Assembly: GCA_011634665.1 (NCBI GenBank)
Contig: WAEK01000013.1
Coordinates: 418,501-482,500, forward strand
Source of the DNA: Mortierella sp. BCC40632
Taxonomy: Eukaryota > Mortierellomycota > Mortierellomycetes > Mortierellales > Mortierellaceae
Direction: 5' to 3'
DNA length: 64,000 nt
Positions 1 through 9,083 of the stretch are shown here, in pieces. The notes below the pieces were generated by a model. That model did not search any database, was not told the origin of the DNA, and saw only the letters and a program-made list of their open reading frames with translations. Each line of letters opens with the position of its first letter. The stretch's first letter is position 1. The position numbers were made by a program, and so were the translations under genes.

Positions 1-498
1 TTCTCTCTTCCCCCACCATTCGGCAAATCATCCAGCCTATCCATCGACGGGAAAGGCATTGCATTGGGTAGCTCTTATTTCGCGCAATGTGGACTGTGCA
101 TGTGCTTATTGCAGTGCAGGAGATAACAAAATAAGAAATGAGTGGACAGTGGGTGGCCTGATAGCCATCAAGAGAAAAAAGCGGAAATAGGAGGGTGGGA
201 GGGAGCGAGCGAGCGAGCGAGCGAAGCATTGTGGGACGCGACGACGTGGTCTGTGTAAAGTGGGTGGGTTAAAAAAAATTTGAGTTCTGATGGGCAAACA
301 AATAATATATTAATTACGCATGGCACAGGGGAAGAGAAAGACAAGGAGGAGGTAGACCGTCGAGGCTTGGCAGGCTCGGCACAACGTCGAACAGAGTTCG
401 ATTTCAGCTGACAAGCCCAGTTCGACTGAGAGCAGCGCGCTTAGTTCCACATGCCTCTCAAGGAACATTGTCTAACCGATTCGCCGCTCTCTCTCTCT

Positions 499-534
<36 letters not shown>

Positions 535-612
535 TAATCACAATATAGTATTCGGTTCACGGCTCATGACTCTACCGGGGCTACTGTCGCCACTGTCTTG
601 ACCAACGCGGTC
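1..612. other. Upstream region of the IPT-domain gene
   Basis: No coding sequence is supported here. It holds a GAGC-type short repeat near 205-225, a CT run at about 489-501 leading into a 32-base T tract (502-533), and then a short leader. The bases at 540-548 end in TAG after a T-rich stretch, so a 5'-leader intron ending there is possible. The stretch is probably the promoter and 5' leader of the gene starting at 613. Confidence 0.5.
566..601 (+). promoter_or_regulatory. Short upstream ORF (11 codons)
   Basis: An ATG at 566 opens an 11-codon frame that stops at 599-601, 11 bases before the main start at 613. It is out of frame with the main protein. If the transcript starts upstream of 566 the uORF could lower translation of the regulator. 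If a leader intron or a later transcription start removes it, it has no role. Confidence 0.4.
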
Positions 613-3159
613 ATGATGATGGACGACCACAAGTCTGGAAAGAGAGCCTCCCTCGCACAACCAAAGATCCCGGGAGCACCATCAGCAAAAAGCGCAGGGC
701 AGTCCTCAAAGCGATCAACATCAAAGCCTCTAGCTGATGCAACTCTAGTCGAAGAACAAGACGACTATGACATGGATGACGGCGACATAGACCAGGACGA
801 AGTTCTTCCGGACGATCAGGACGAAATTGATCTAGAAGCTGGCCATCATTCTGTAAAACAGGAAATCGTCAATGGTGACGGAAGCAACGTCCAGATGGAC
901 TCTGACCATTTAAATGAAGATACACTCTCACCTCTTGAACGCGTAGGCGCTAAAAGACGAGGCGAAGCAAGCATGATGGATGGTGTAGAAATGCACTCCA
1001 TGGACCTAACGCGAGGTCCTTTTCGAAGGAAGACTAGCCACGATGTCAGTGACAGGAAGCTGAGTGTTTCATCGCCATTCACACCGTCTTTCCCAGGATA
1101 CATAGCTCCGGCAACTTCCGAGTCTCAGGCATTACCATCTCCCTTTATGCCCGGCTCCCCCTTTGCAAACGATGAAGGAACCAATATCTTTGCCCCATCT
1201 TTCTCACAGACATTGGGTTCATCGGGAAGTTTCTTGGATCAGAAGAACATTGACATGTTTTTACAAAGAGGATTTGGGCCTAATGCCGGCCTGAGCTCTG
1301 GTCAAAAGGGACATAAAGATCAGTCAGAACAGGATATGCTGCACGCAGAGTCGGCCTCGATGATGGAGACATTTACAACTTTAGATGAGGCTCTCTCATC
1401 CTCAGCTGATGCCCTTGACCTTTCAACGCCAACACTGAGCTCTGCCTCCAGCAAGGCTAGTGTCACTTCCACGGCTCAGTTGCCTACCTCCAGAGCCGCC
1501 TTTTCGATTCCTACCCCGATGTTCTCTACTGCAACCTCGCTCTCAGACTCAACAAGCACTTCTACCTTTGGTAACGGTATGCTATCGTCCTTTAAGAGCC
1601 CGTTCACGGCAGGAATGAGTGCCATCGCTGCGACAACAATGGCTAGCGGTGTTGGAGCATCCACCAGCTTTCTGGATGCCTCCTCTATGCAAGAATTTCA
1701 GGACTTTCAGCGACAAAACTCTTTACAAAAGCAACAGCAGCTTATTTCGCAGCTCCAACAGGGGATCCAGTCACCCAATCAGCTGCAACTTAATCCTACA
1801 CCGGTGCCTTGGAGTGTCTCTGATGGAACTAACAAGGATCCGTTCATGAATATGCGGTTAGCTATGTCGCAATCCACCAATCCATCATCATCAGCATTCA
1901 TCCCAATTCCGGCAAATATAGGGGAGGACAGCCCCAAGACAACCAGTATTCCAGCCGAATCAGCCTCTACCGTTGGAGGGGACTCTTCTCTTGCTCCAAA
2001 GAAGCGTGGACGCCCACGTAAGCCAACTACTGCGACTGCATCCGAGGCCAATTCTCCATTACTTTCGCCCAAGATGGCCCCACTGTCGCCTTCTCCTCCA
2101 CCTTCTCAGCTCTCAGCGCTCCCGACTGCCGACACTGCCAATGCAGCCAGTGCAGCTGCAACAGCACAGCTTTTGCTCCTTCAACAGCGTCAGCAACAGC
2201 AGCTTCATAACCATCACCAGCAACAGCTGCAGCAACAACAGAAGCAAGCTATCCTAGCTCGACAGAAGCCACGAATCCAAAAAGTAATCCCTTCGCGAGG
2301 ACCAGTCGAAGGAGGAACAGAAATCACGTTGCTAGGTAGCGGATTTTTCCCTGGAATGATTCCTACATTTGATGGAGTTCAAGCCCAAAATGTGCAGTAC
2401 TATGGTCCAGAGACAATGATTTGTCGCCTCCCGCCTCGCAATTTTCCAGGAGCTGTTGTCGTTAAAGCTCAGAATCCGATGATCGCTGCCGCAGCAGCAG
2501 CAGCTGCTGCGGCCAATGGGGGAACCGGAAAAGATGATGCTACGAGTAGTGAGCTAGTACGCACGATGACCCAACTCTTTGGAGGACCGTCAGCCATGGT
2601 TCCTCATAACAACCTACTACTCGGAGACGACGATGTTGGAGTCCTATTTGAGTACGAAGAGAGTAAGGCAGATCGGGACCTGATTGCATTGGCGTTGCAG
2701 GTTTTAGGTATGAAGATGAGCGGACGGGTGGAGCCTCCACAGCAGGTTGCTATGCGGATCATGGGCACGGCTGTAGTGTCGAATGCAATGATTGGAAATG
2801 GTCAAGATTCTTCGGTTCAGTCTTCCTCGACACAGGGGTTACTTCAGTTTCCCCAGTCTGCGCAACTACTTCAACTACAACAGCAACAGCAGCAACAACA
2901 ACAACTACTACAACAGCATCCACAGCAAATCCAGAGCTTGCTCCAGCTCAGGAACCTTCAACAGGCGGCGCAGCCACAGAATGCGAACGTACTACAGCAA
3001 CAACAGCAACAACAGTTGCAGCTTCAGCAACAGAACGCCCTCAGTAGTTTTCATGCACAAAACGACCCGAGTTTGAACGGATCCCTTCTTGGGAATGGGG
3101 TCCTTAGCTTTGACAGCTTTTTGAACCCAATGAACGGTCCCAATGGCACCAGCCGTTAA
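613..3159 (+). CDS. IPT/TIG-domain transcription regulator, Spt23/Mga2-like, no ankyrin repeats
   Basis: Single-exon protein of 848 residues; the first in-frame ATG is at 613. The N-terminal half is acidic then Ser/Thr-rich and looks disordered. An AT-hook-like motif KKRGRPRKP lies at residues 463-471. An IPT/TIG fold lies at about 552-625 (start IQKVIPSRGPVEGGTEITLL), followed by an alanine run and a conserved block at about 674-719 (DRDLIALALQVLGMKMSGR). That block resembles the segment after the IPT domain in yeast Mga2/Spt23, which are membrane-tethered activators of fatty-acid desaturase genes. The C-terminus is glutamine-rich. The ankyrin repeats and C-terminal transmembrane anchor of Mga2/Spt23 are absent, and no open frame continues after the stop. 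It is probably a soluble nuclear regulator; its target genes are not deducible from sequence. Confidence 0.75.
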   Translation: MMMDDHKSGKRASLAQPKIPGAPSAKSAGQSSKRSTSKPLADATLVEEQDDYDMDDGDIDQDEVLPDDQDEIDLEAGHHSVKQEIVNGDGSNVQMDSDHLNEDTLSPLERVGAKRRGEASMMDGVEMHSMDLTRGPFRRKTSHDVSDRKLSVSSPFTPSFPGYIAPATSESQALPSPFMPGSPFANDEGTNIFAPSFSQTLGSSGSFLDQKNIDMFLQRGFGPNAGLSSGQKGHKDQSEQDMLHAESASMMETFTTLDEALSSSADALDLSTPTLSSASSKASVTSTAQLPTSRAAFSIPTPMFSTATSLSDSTSTSTFGNGMLSSFKSPFTAGMSAIAATTMASGVGASTSFLDASSMQEFQDFQRQNSLQKQQQLISQLQQGIQSPNQLQLNPTPVPWSVSDGTNKDPFMNMRLAMSQSTNPSSSAFIPIPANIGEDSPKTTSIPAESASTVGGDSSLAPKKRGRPRKPTTATASEANSPLLSPKMAPLSPSPPPSQLSALPTADTANAASAAATAQLLLLQQRQQQQLHNHHQQQLQQQQKQAILARQKPRIQKVIPSRGPVEGGTEITLLGSGFFPGMIPTFDGVQAQNVQYYGPETMICRLPPRNFPGAVVVKAQNPMIAAAAAAAAAANGGTGKDDATSSELVRTMTQLFGGPSAMVPHNNLLLGDDDVGVLFEYEESKADRDLIALALQVLGMKMSGRVEPPQQVAMRIMGTAVVSNAMIGNGQDSSVQSSSTQGLLQFPQSAQLLQLQQQQQQQQQLLQQHPQQIQSLLQLRNLQQAAQPQNANVLQQQQQQQLQLQQQNALSSFHAQNDPSLNGSLLGNGVLSFDSFLNPMNGPNGTSR

Positions 3160-3647
3160 ACATGCCGCCAGCACTCTGGAAGGAAGGGGGAGGAAAAGGG
3201 ACCAGCACTGTCCAATAACGAGTGGGAGGCCGAGTCCCTGCCTAAAGTACCAACTCTATAACCAAAAACCAACTCTTTTTTGTCCTCGTTTTCTCTCACT
3301 TTGTTTTCCTTTTGTTTAAGCACTCATTTTTTTTTTATGGTCTTCATTTTCCGTCTCTCTCTCTTTTTTTTTTTTTTTTGTGCCTGTGTACTGAGTATTT
3401 CGCCTTCCATTAGATATACCCTCTCCATCCTTCCCATTGCCCTCACTCTTCGCACTTTGACTCACCCCACCCCACCCCTACTTTCCTTGTTATCATTCGT
3501 CCTCCAGCTGTAAAATATAATCATCGCCCTCGTCTCTTTTAGTAAAATTGTTTTTTCTTTCGCACAGCCACCAAAAAAAAAAGAGGTTTCTAACAGTCGT
3601 AGGGTTTTCGAATCCTTCCTTCACTCCCGGTCACTCTCATTCTCGAC
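3160..3647. other. Intergenic, 3' end of IPT gene and leader of Myb gene
   Basis: T- and CT-rich sequence with homopolymer T runs and no supported gene. A small open frame at 3280-3513 is of low complexity (Ser/Phe/Leu from pyrimidine-rich DNA) and is not called. Confidence 0.6.
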
Positions 3648-4853
3648 ATGTCACCCAACAACAGCAGGAATGGACTTCTCTTGCGCTCCATCCAGGAGCT
3701 CTTCTCGAGCACACGATTAGGTAGCCATCGTAGCAACAATAGTAGACAAGCCTGCTGTACCCTTGCAAATGCTCATTCGTCGATCAGATCTACACCAGCG
3801 TCCACCCGGGCAATGTCGATCAACTCTCATTCCGGAGTCAACAGCTGGTCCATCCACAGCACTGGGAGATACCAACACTTCCAACGTCAGTACTCGAGCT
3901 TACCACAGTTCGAGCCATCCTCTGCAGAGACTTTTTCTCCGGATCATGACTCGACTCTTTCGTATCGATCAACCAGTCAACCCTCAAGCAACAACACTTT
4001 TGATAACACCTCTTACCCCTCGCCACTCTCCAAGACCCTGATCAGGAACAAGGTACCATGGACCGATGATGATGGCAAGATCCTCAGCGCTCTTTTCAAA
4101 CTCAAGTCTCCTCTTGATCAAATCCAAATCTATCTTCCCCATCAACCCCTTGAGGTCATCGAGGCTCGAGTCAAGGATCTACAAGAAGGAGTCGACATGA
4201 CAAAGACAAAATCTGGAAAATCTCGAGCATCTCGTTCAAAGTCCAGTACGAAACCCACCTTTCAGCGTTGGACAGCAAAAGAGGATCAGCTTTTAAAACA
4301 GGCAGTCAATGAGATGGGAACAGGGCGATGGAGTGATATCTCCAGGTTTTACTTTTCACTCGAATCCGTCACACTCGAAGGAGTTTCCGAGAATGGATCA
4401 ATCACAGAAACAACCGAGACAACACCCGAGTCGACCAAACAGGTACGAAGTCCAAGAGCATGTCAAATCCGTTGGAACTTTTTGAATCCTCAATCCGATT
4501 ATCAACAGGGTCCCTGGTCTGTCGATGAGCTTGAACTTTTTCAAGAACTGGTCAGCCCCAAGGGTTCCAACGATTGGGAAGAGATTTCCAAGGCGATCGG
4601 TACACGGAGTCCGATCCAATGTCATTCTCAATTCAAAACAGTGATGCATTCGGGTACGAAGGGCAAGTGGACTATGAGTGAGCTTCGATTGTTAAAAGAA
4701 GCTGTCGAGTTGTATGGTCGGGATTGGCAAAAGGTCTCTACTCATGTTGGTACTCGAGCTCCATCGCAGGTCCGACAGAAAGCTAATCACCTGTCGGATG
4801 ATGTGGTACGACGTTTGGAGGCAAGATCTCAACGTAATAAGGAAGAGTCTTGA
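3648..4853 (+). CDS. Myb/SANT-repeat DNA-binding protein (four repeats)
   Basis: Single-exon protein of 401 residues starting at the ATG after a CT-rich leader. The first ~130 residues are Ser/Asn-rich. Four Myb/SANT-like units follow, recognisable by the first tryptophan: VPWTDDDGK at about 135, QRWTAKEDQLL at about 206, GPWSVDELELFQEL at about 288 and GKWTMSELRLLKEAVELYG at about 339. The second to fourth are the most typical, with R-x-x-x-Q-C/I-x-x-x-W/F helix-3 patterns such as RACQIRWNFLNP. Between units 2 and 3 sits a Thr/Glu-rich loop. Tandem Myb repeats bind DNA in transcription factors and in SNAPc4-like proteins; which class this is cannot be decided here. Ends in a basic tail. Confidence 0.8.
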   Translation: MSPNNSRNGLLLRSIQELFSSTRLGSHRSNNSRQACCTLANAHSSIRSTPASTRAMSINSHSGVNSWSIHSTGRYQHFQRQYSSLPQFEPSSAETFSPDHDSTLSYRSTSQPSSNNTFDNTSYPSPLSKTLIRNKVPWTDDDGKILSALFKLKSPLDQIQIYLPHQPLEVIEARVKDLQEGVDMTKTKSGKSRASRSKSSTKPTFQRWTAKEDQLLKQAVNEMGTGRWSDISRFYFSLESVTLEGVSENGSITETTETTPESTKQVRSPRACQIRWNFLNPQSDYQQGPWSVDELELFQELVSPKGSNDWEEISKAIGTRSPIQCHSQFKTVMHSGTKGKWTMSELRLLKEAVELYGRDWQKVSTHVGTRAPSQVRQKANHLSDDVVRRLEARSQRNKEES

Positions 4854-4973
4854 AGCGGGAAGGAAAAGGAAAAATAAGAAAACAAGGTAACTTCAAGCTA
4901 CCCATTCTCCTACCTCTTTCTTTTCTCTCTCTCTCTCTCTCTCTCTCTCCCCTTTGAATACCATTTTTATAGA

Positions 4974-4979
4974 AATAAA
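4974..4979 (+). terminator. AATAAA polyadenylation signal of the Myb gene
   Basis: Canonical AATAAA 121 bases after the stop codon of the Myb-repeat gene, downstream of a CT microsatellite at about 4924-4949. Confidence 0.5.
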
Positions 4980-5123
4980 AACACCGCTTCTACAACACAT
5001 TTCTGAGCAGACTGCTCCTGGGCTTGGTCGAGTAATGCGGACCAATTCTTTGGGTCAAAGCCCAGTTACGCTTTACTTCTCGACTCTCTTCTCTTCTTAG
5101 CAAGCTTCTCGCTCGATTTATTG

Positions 5124-6820
5124 TCAAGTTTGAACGCTGTTTTGATCCATAATGTCTTTGTGTTCGACAGTAATTGAGTTGGTCGCATTTGAGTGCAAGT
5201 CCACCAGAAAGCGTGGTAATGGGTTCTCTGCAATTCCCAACAATGCCAATTCTTTTAGACCCTCAATGACACTTGACCCTTCAAGTGTAATCTTGATCGG
5301 GAAGGGTTCAGAATTTGTCCTTCCATAATCAAAATCGTCAGATCGTGGAGTAAAAGGCAAATGAATATTGAGGTCAACCTTCTCGAGACGAGGTTGAGTG
5401 TTGGGTCCGAAATCCGCTGATACAAAACATTCTCTACTAACGATTCGATCCATGTCTTCTGCACGCAAGTGTTCGATACCCTCGGCATACTTTTGATCAA
5501 GGTCTAGAGAGAGAGAGAGGACAAAACCCGATCCAATAAAAGAAAAAAAAAAAAAAAAAAAAAGACATTAGTCCACGATCATGTGTTTCAGTTAAACACC
5601 TAGAATATCTATTGTTATCAATGATCATCTTTGAAAAGTACCAATAGCCTTTCGTTTCTTGGGCATGTATACAAGAGGATTGTCCTCTATCTGGTTCATT
5701 CGATATGTGCTCAATGATCCTTGAGATTCTCTGTGAAGCAACATTTCAGCAAGCGATTCCGGGGATCTTCCACTTAATTGCCTCTCCTCCAGCTTGTCTG
5801 CATTAAACAATTTGAGAATGGCCTACCAAGACGAGGGGAGAAAAAAAAATTGAAGACTCAGTTCTGTCAGAGCAATGTATTGACAACAGCTGCTCTCTTT
5901 AGATCTCAAGACACCGTGTCAAATGCCTACCTCTGTTACCACAGCCTTCCACTCCTCCTTGATTGGTCCACTTAGTAGGTAGTCCGAGGTGCCAACCCAT
6001 ATAAAGTAGATGTTATCAGCTGGCGCAGGGAGTGTGTTTGGAACTAGTCCATCAAAGATACTAATCCTGATCCATGTAGCTCCTTTGCCCTGCCTTACTT
6101 CAACATGCTGTGTAAATGTGAACATGACTGTCATTATTATTTTTTTCTTTTTTACAATTTGCTCCGACTCATATTAACCACTCTTACAAAAGTCAGAATG
6201 GTGACTTACATGTCTAAAATAAGGCATAAAATAGTGTGAGAGTATCATTGGGATCTTGGGTCCTTCAGGTCTAACGCGTGGCATCCATGCTAATGTTCCA
6301 GATGGACTAGGATGAGTAGTCTGAATCTTCTCTCGCTCCCACTCTCTTTCATTATTATTATTATTATTATTATTTTTCCATTTATTGCGGAGAGTAAAGG
6401 GTTGATACCTGAACTGCCTTTGTAGCACAAATGGAATGCTCTCCAGTTCCAGAGATGTGAGTTTTGTTGGTAATATGTGAGGTCGAGTTCTGCGATCTGT
6501 TGAGCATTCAGGCCTCGTTTCCAGTCTACCCAAAGGATTTTGTCGATAACATTTTTTTTGGTCCCACTGGTCCGCATGGATTCGTAACTCTTTTTCACAC
6601 GGTCTCGGTACTCCTCAACCTTGTTCCGAGTACGGCTTGAGCCTTGAGCAAGGCTGTCGTCGAAATCTGTCAAGTCATCCTCATTGGCTACAGCCTCATC
6701 TGAAAGTTCGCCTGGGTATAGAGCAATCCAACGGATAGCGGTGTCGATTAGGGCGTCCTTTGCATGGCGGTTGAGACTTCGGCGAAGCGAAGGCGAATCT
6801 GCAAACAGAACCGTCTCCAT
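5124..6820 (-). CDS. CHL4: Inner kinetochore protein CENP-N/Chl4/Mis15 homologue
   Basis: Five exons (6820-6409, 6289-6210, 6107-5931, 5822-5642, 5503-5124) join in phase to 409 residues. CENP-N (yeast Chl4, fission yeast Mis15) pairs with CENP-L in the CCAN and, in animals and yeasts, contacts the centromeric nucleosome. The match is at three places: an N-terminal helix PSLRRSLNRHAKDALIDTA, the block VDWKRGLNAQQIAELDLTYY near residue 120, and the C-terminal IKITLEGSSVIEGLKELALL, which fits the family's 'L-E-G-x-x-V-x-x-G' signature. The middle WIRISIFDG also fits. Introns 1 and 2 contain an AAT microsatellite (about 6350-6376) and T runs. The start at 6820 is the first ATG, but TTTGCAG just downstream could be an acceptor, so the N-terminal few residues are uncertain. 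Transcribed divergently from the unknown gene at 7265. Confidence 0.8.
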
Positions 6821-7264
6821 GTCAGACAATGGCCAAAAGAATAAAAAAATGCCGCCAGAAAAAAAAAAAAAAAAAAGGGTTCGTGCGGGACCCGAGGGGA
6901 AAGCCTTCCAGGGCAGATGCCAAGCCACGAGCTCTGAGGAGAGACCAAAAAGCCCATGCATGTCCAGTGATGCATGTTTCCAGGAAAAAAAACCTCCCAC
7001 TCATCTCTTGTTCTGCCATCATGTCCCTTTCGACACTGCCACTCCGCGTTCAGCTGAATGGTATTCTCTTGTCGACAATTCTCTTCGAATGCGCCAACGC
7101 ACGGGTGGACTATGTAATGCATTAGTGCTCCCAGGTTTTCATTCCTCACATGCATGCACGCAAGCCGTTGAACATTCTGCAGAGTTCGCTTGCTCTAACG
7201 CCTGTTATGCGGACACCCACCCCATCCCCACCTTCCCTTCACCCTCGGTCCTCAGGAAGGCCTT
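6821..7264. other. Divergent intergenic region CHL4 / unknown gene
   Basis: 444 bases between two divergent starts; a shared promoter region. Contains a run of 18 A at about 6861-6878. Open frames on both strands here are interrupted, mutually overlapping and of no recognisable family, so none is called. Confidence 0.45.
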
Positions 7265-8850
7265 ATGCTTGGGCATATCGTCACCAGGACTCGGGCAGCT
7301 GTAGACGACAACTCTGACACGCGTGTCGAGACCACCCACACGACTATTGGTATGTATTCTTAGAGTTATCGATGACCACTTTCTTTCACACGGGCCATTT
7401 TTTTTTTTTTTTTTTTACAATCCAAGCACCTTGGTCCTAATATTTTAACTTTACCTGACTGAATAGTTGTGCAAGGAGTGTACAAGCTGGACCCCAACCT
7501 GCCAAAGTTTTACGACCCTTCAGGCGAAATTATCGAGTCTACTCTGGAGAGTTACAGTATACCCCCGAATGTAAAGAGATGTCCTACTGACCAGATGCTA
7601 CTGAAGTCTTGAACAAGCACCAGCCTTTTCTTTTCTTTTTCTTTTTCTTTTTTTTTCCCCTGTCTCTTCCTCCCCTTTTCTATTGCAATACTAACACTAT
7701 CAAGACATATTCGACATTCTGCATGGGACAGCTCTCTATCTTGGGATACCTCAAATACAGGAGGACGGATTTGCATCAGCTTTCACTACGAGATAGAGCC
7801 ATCGCCAATAGTCTGAGATCATACCTAGAACGTAAACGTGGACAGCCCAGGATAAATCCATTTTCTCCGCGTACTCAACTTTCAGAAAAGGATACGTTGC
7901 ATGTTTCGGTGGCGCTTATTACGGCCAAGACCAATGACAATAGATCTGTCCATGACTATGACTATACTTTCTGGTCTGTCCCCGGGAATACGAGGTATTT
8001 TTGTGTGTGTGATCGGAAATAGTGTTTGAAATTGCCAAGTATTATTTGTGTTTGGAGTGGATAGTTTGGCTGAACTGTATCTCATGGATTTTTTTTTTTT
8101 TTTTTAAAAAAAAAAATGCTAGCTCCTTTTCAGCCATCCCTGTGAACATTTCAAACATGATTGAGAGTCCTCAGGAAGACTATCAATCTTTTCAATCAAA
8201 CCTTGCTATCGGCGCTACATGGTAACGTGGTACTGGATTGGGAGAACAGAATATTCCTGAATGACAGGAGAGAGCATCGTTCAAGTAGAGTTCAACATCT
8301 AACTAACAAACCTTTCGAAATCTGATAGGCATCCAGCCAGTGTTAATCTAACAAATACCATCAGAGCTACGCCGTCACTCATGCTGGTAGACGGACATGA
8401 AGCCATGTACAAAGAGACATTTGACTCGACCAATGTAAGGATGCTCCTTTTTTTAGAGTCTGGTCGACTTTATCTACTTCTACATAATATTTTACTAATA
8501 CTACCTCTCTCTCTCTCAAATAGGAATTGGTGAAACGCGTTTTGGCATCAGAGCTCGAGGTACAAGAGGCACTCCGAGAAGTGGATCAGTTACGAAAACA
8601 GGTTGAGCGGAGCAAGCAAGAGTCCAAGGCATTCGCTGCAATCTTTGGTGCCAAGAGCTCAAACCCGTTTGTCCAACCATCACCGACAGACCCACCACTC
8701 TCAAATACATCCCTTGTCGAAACCCAAGGCAAGGGCAATATTCATCCGACAAGGGCCTATCTCCGTGGGACAGGACATGGTGACAATATCTCTGGAAGCG
8801 CTACCAGTCCTTTTACATCGAACTCGTCGTCAACCAACTTTTTCGACTGA
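7265..8850 (+). CDS. Unrecognised protein with C-terminal coiled coil
   Basis: Six exons give a clean 327-residue frame: 7265-7349, 7467-7570, 7732-7994, 8123-8221, 8329-8434 and 8524-8850. I do not recognise the family. Residues ~30-60 contain VYKLDPNLPKFYDPSGEIIE; the middle (LHVSVALITAKTNDNRS, then DYDYTFWSVPG) looks like beta strands; residues ~220-260 (ELVKRVLASELEVQEALREV) form a heptad-type helix; the tail is Ser/Thr/Asn-rich. Intron 2 has a textbook TACTAAC branch site at 7689-7695. The acceptor of exon 3 could instead be 7705, which adds nine residues in the same frame. The first exon is the least certain. Divergent from CHL4, convergent with the PDI gene. Confidence 0.55.
8089..8116 (+). 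repeat. T17-A11 inverted homopolymer in intron 3
   Basis: Seventeen T followed directly by eleven A, ending six bases before the acceptor TAG at 8120-8122. In RNA it could fold back as a U-A hairpin at the polypyrimidine tract. It may equally be a chance junction of two homopolymers. Confidence 0.6.
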
Positions 8851-9083
8851 GTAGCACATACTTCATGATAGCATAGCTGGATGATAAATTGCCTTTTTTT
8901 TCGCTTAATTCCGTCTATGGATGACATCAACAAGCCCCATGGGTCTCTCTCTCACACACTCTCCCTTCCATTCGCACAATGTAACCAATCCTGGCGATAG
9001 CTACCGAAAAAAAAAAAAAAAGTCTGCTTGTTCAAAGAACTTTAAATCGATTTGCTCAAAAGAAGTGGGATAGCTAGAATTTC

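Noticed and set aside
6174..6420. Frameshift in CHL4 between exons 1 and 2
   Set aside because: At first the obvious acceptor (CAG before 6320) gave a phase clash, but the acceptor TTAG at 6291-6290 restores the frame and leads straight into the conserved exon.
6684..7304. 206-codon + strand frame over the CHL4 5' end
   Set aside because: It overlaps the first CHL4 exon antisense and has no recognisable motif; the CHL4 frame is supported by three conserved blocks.
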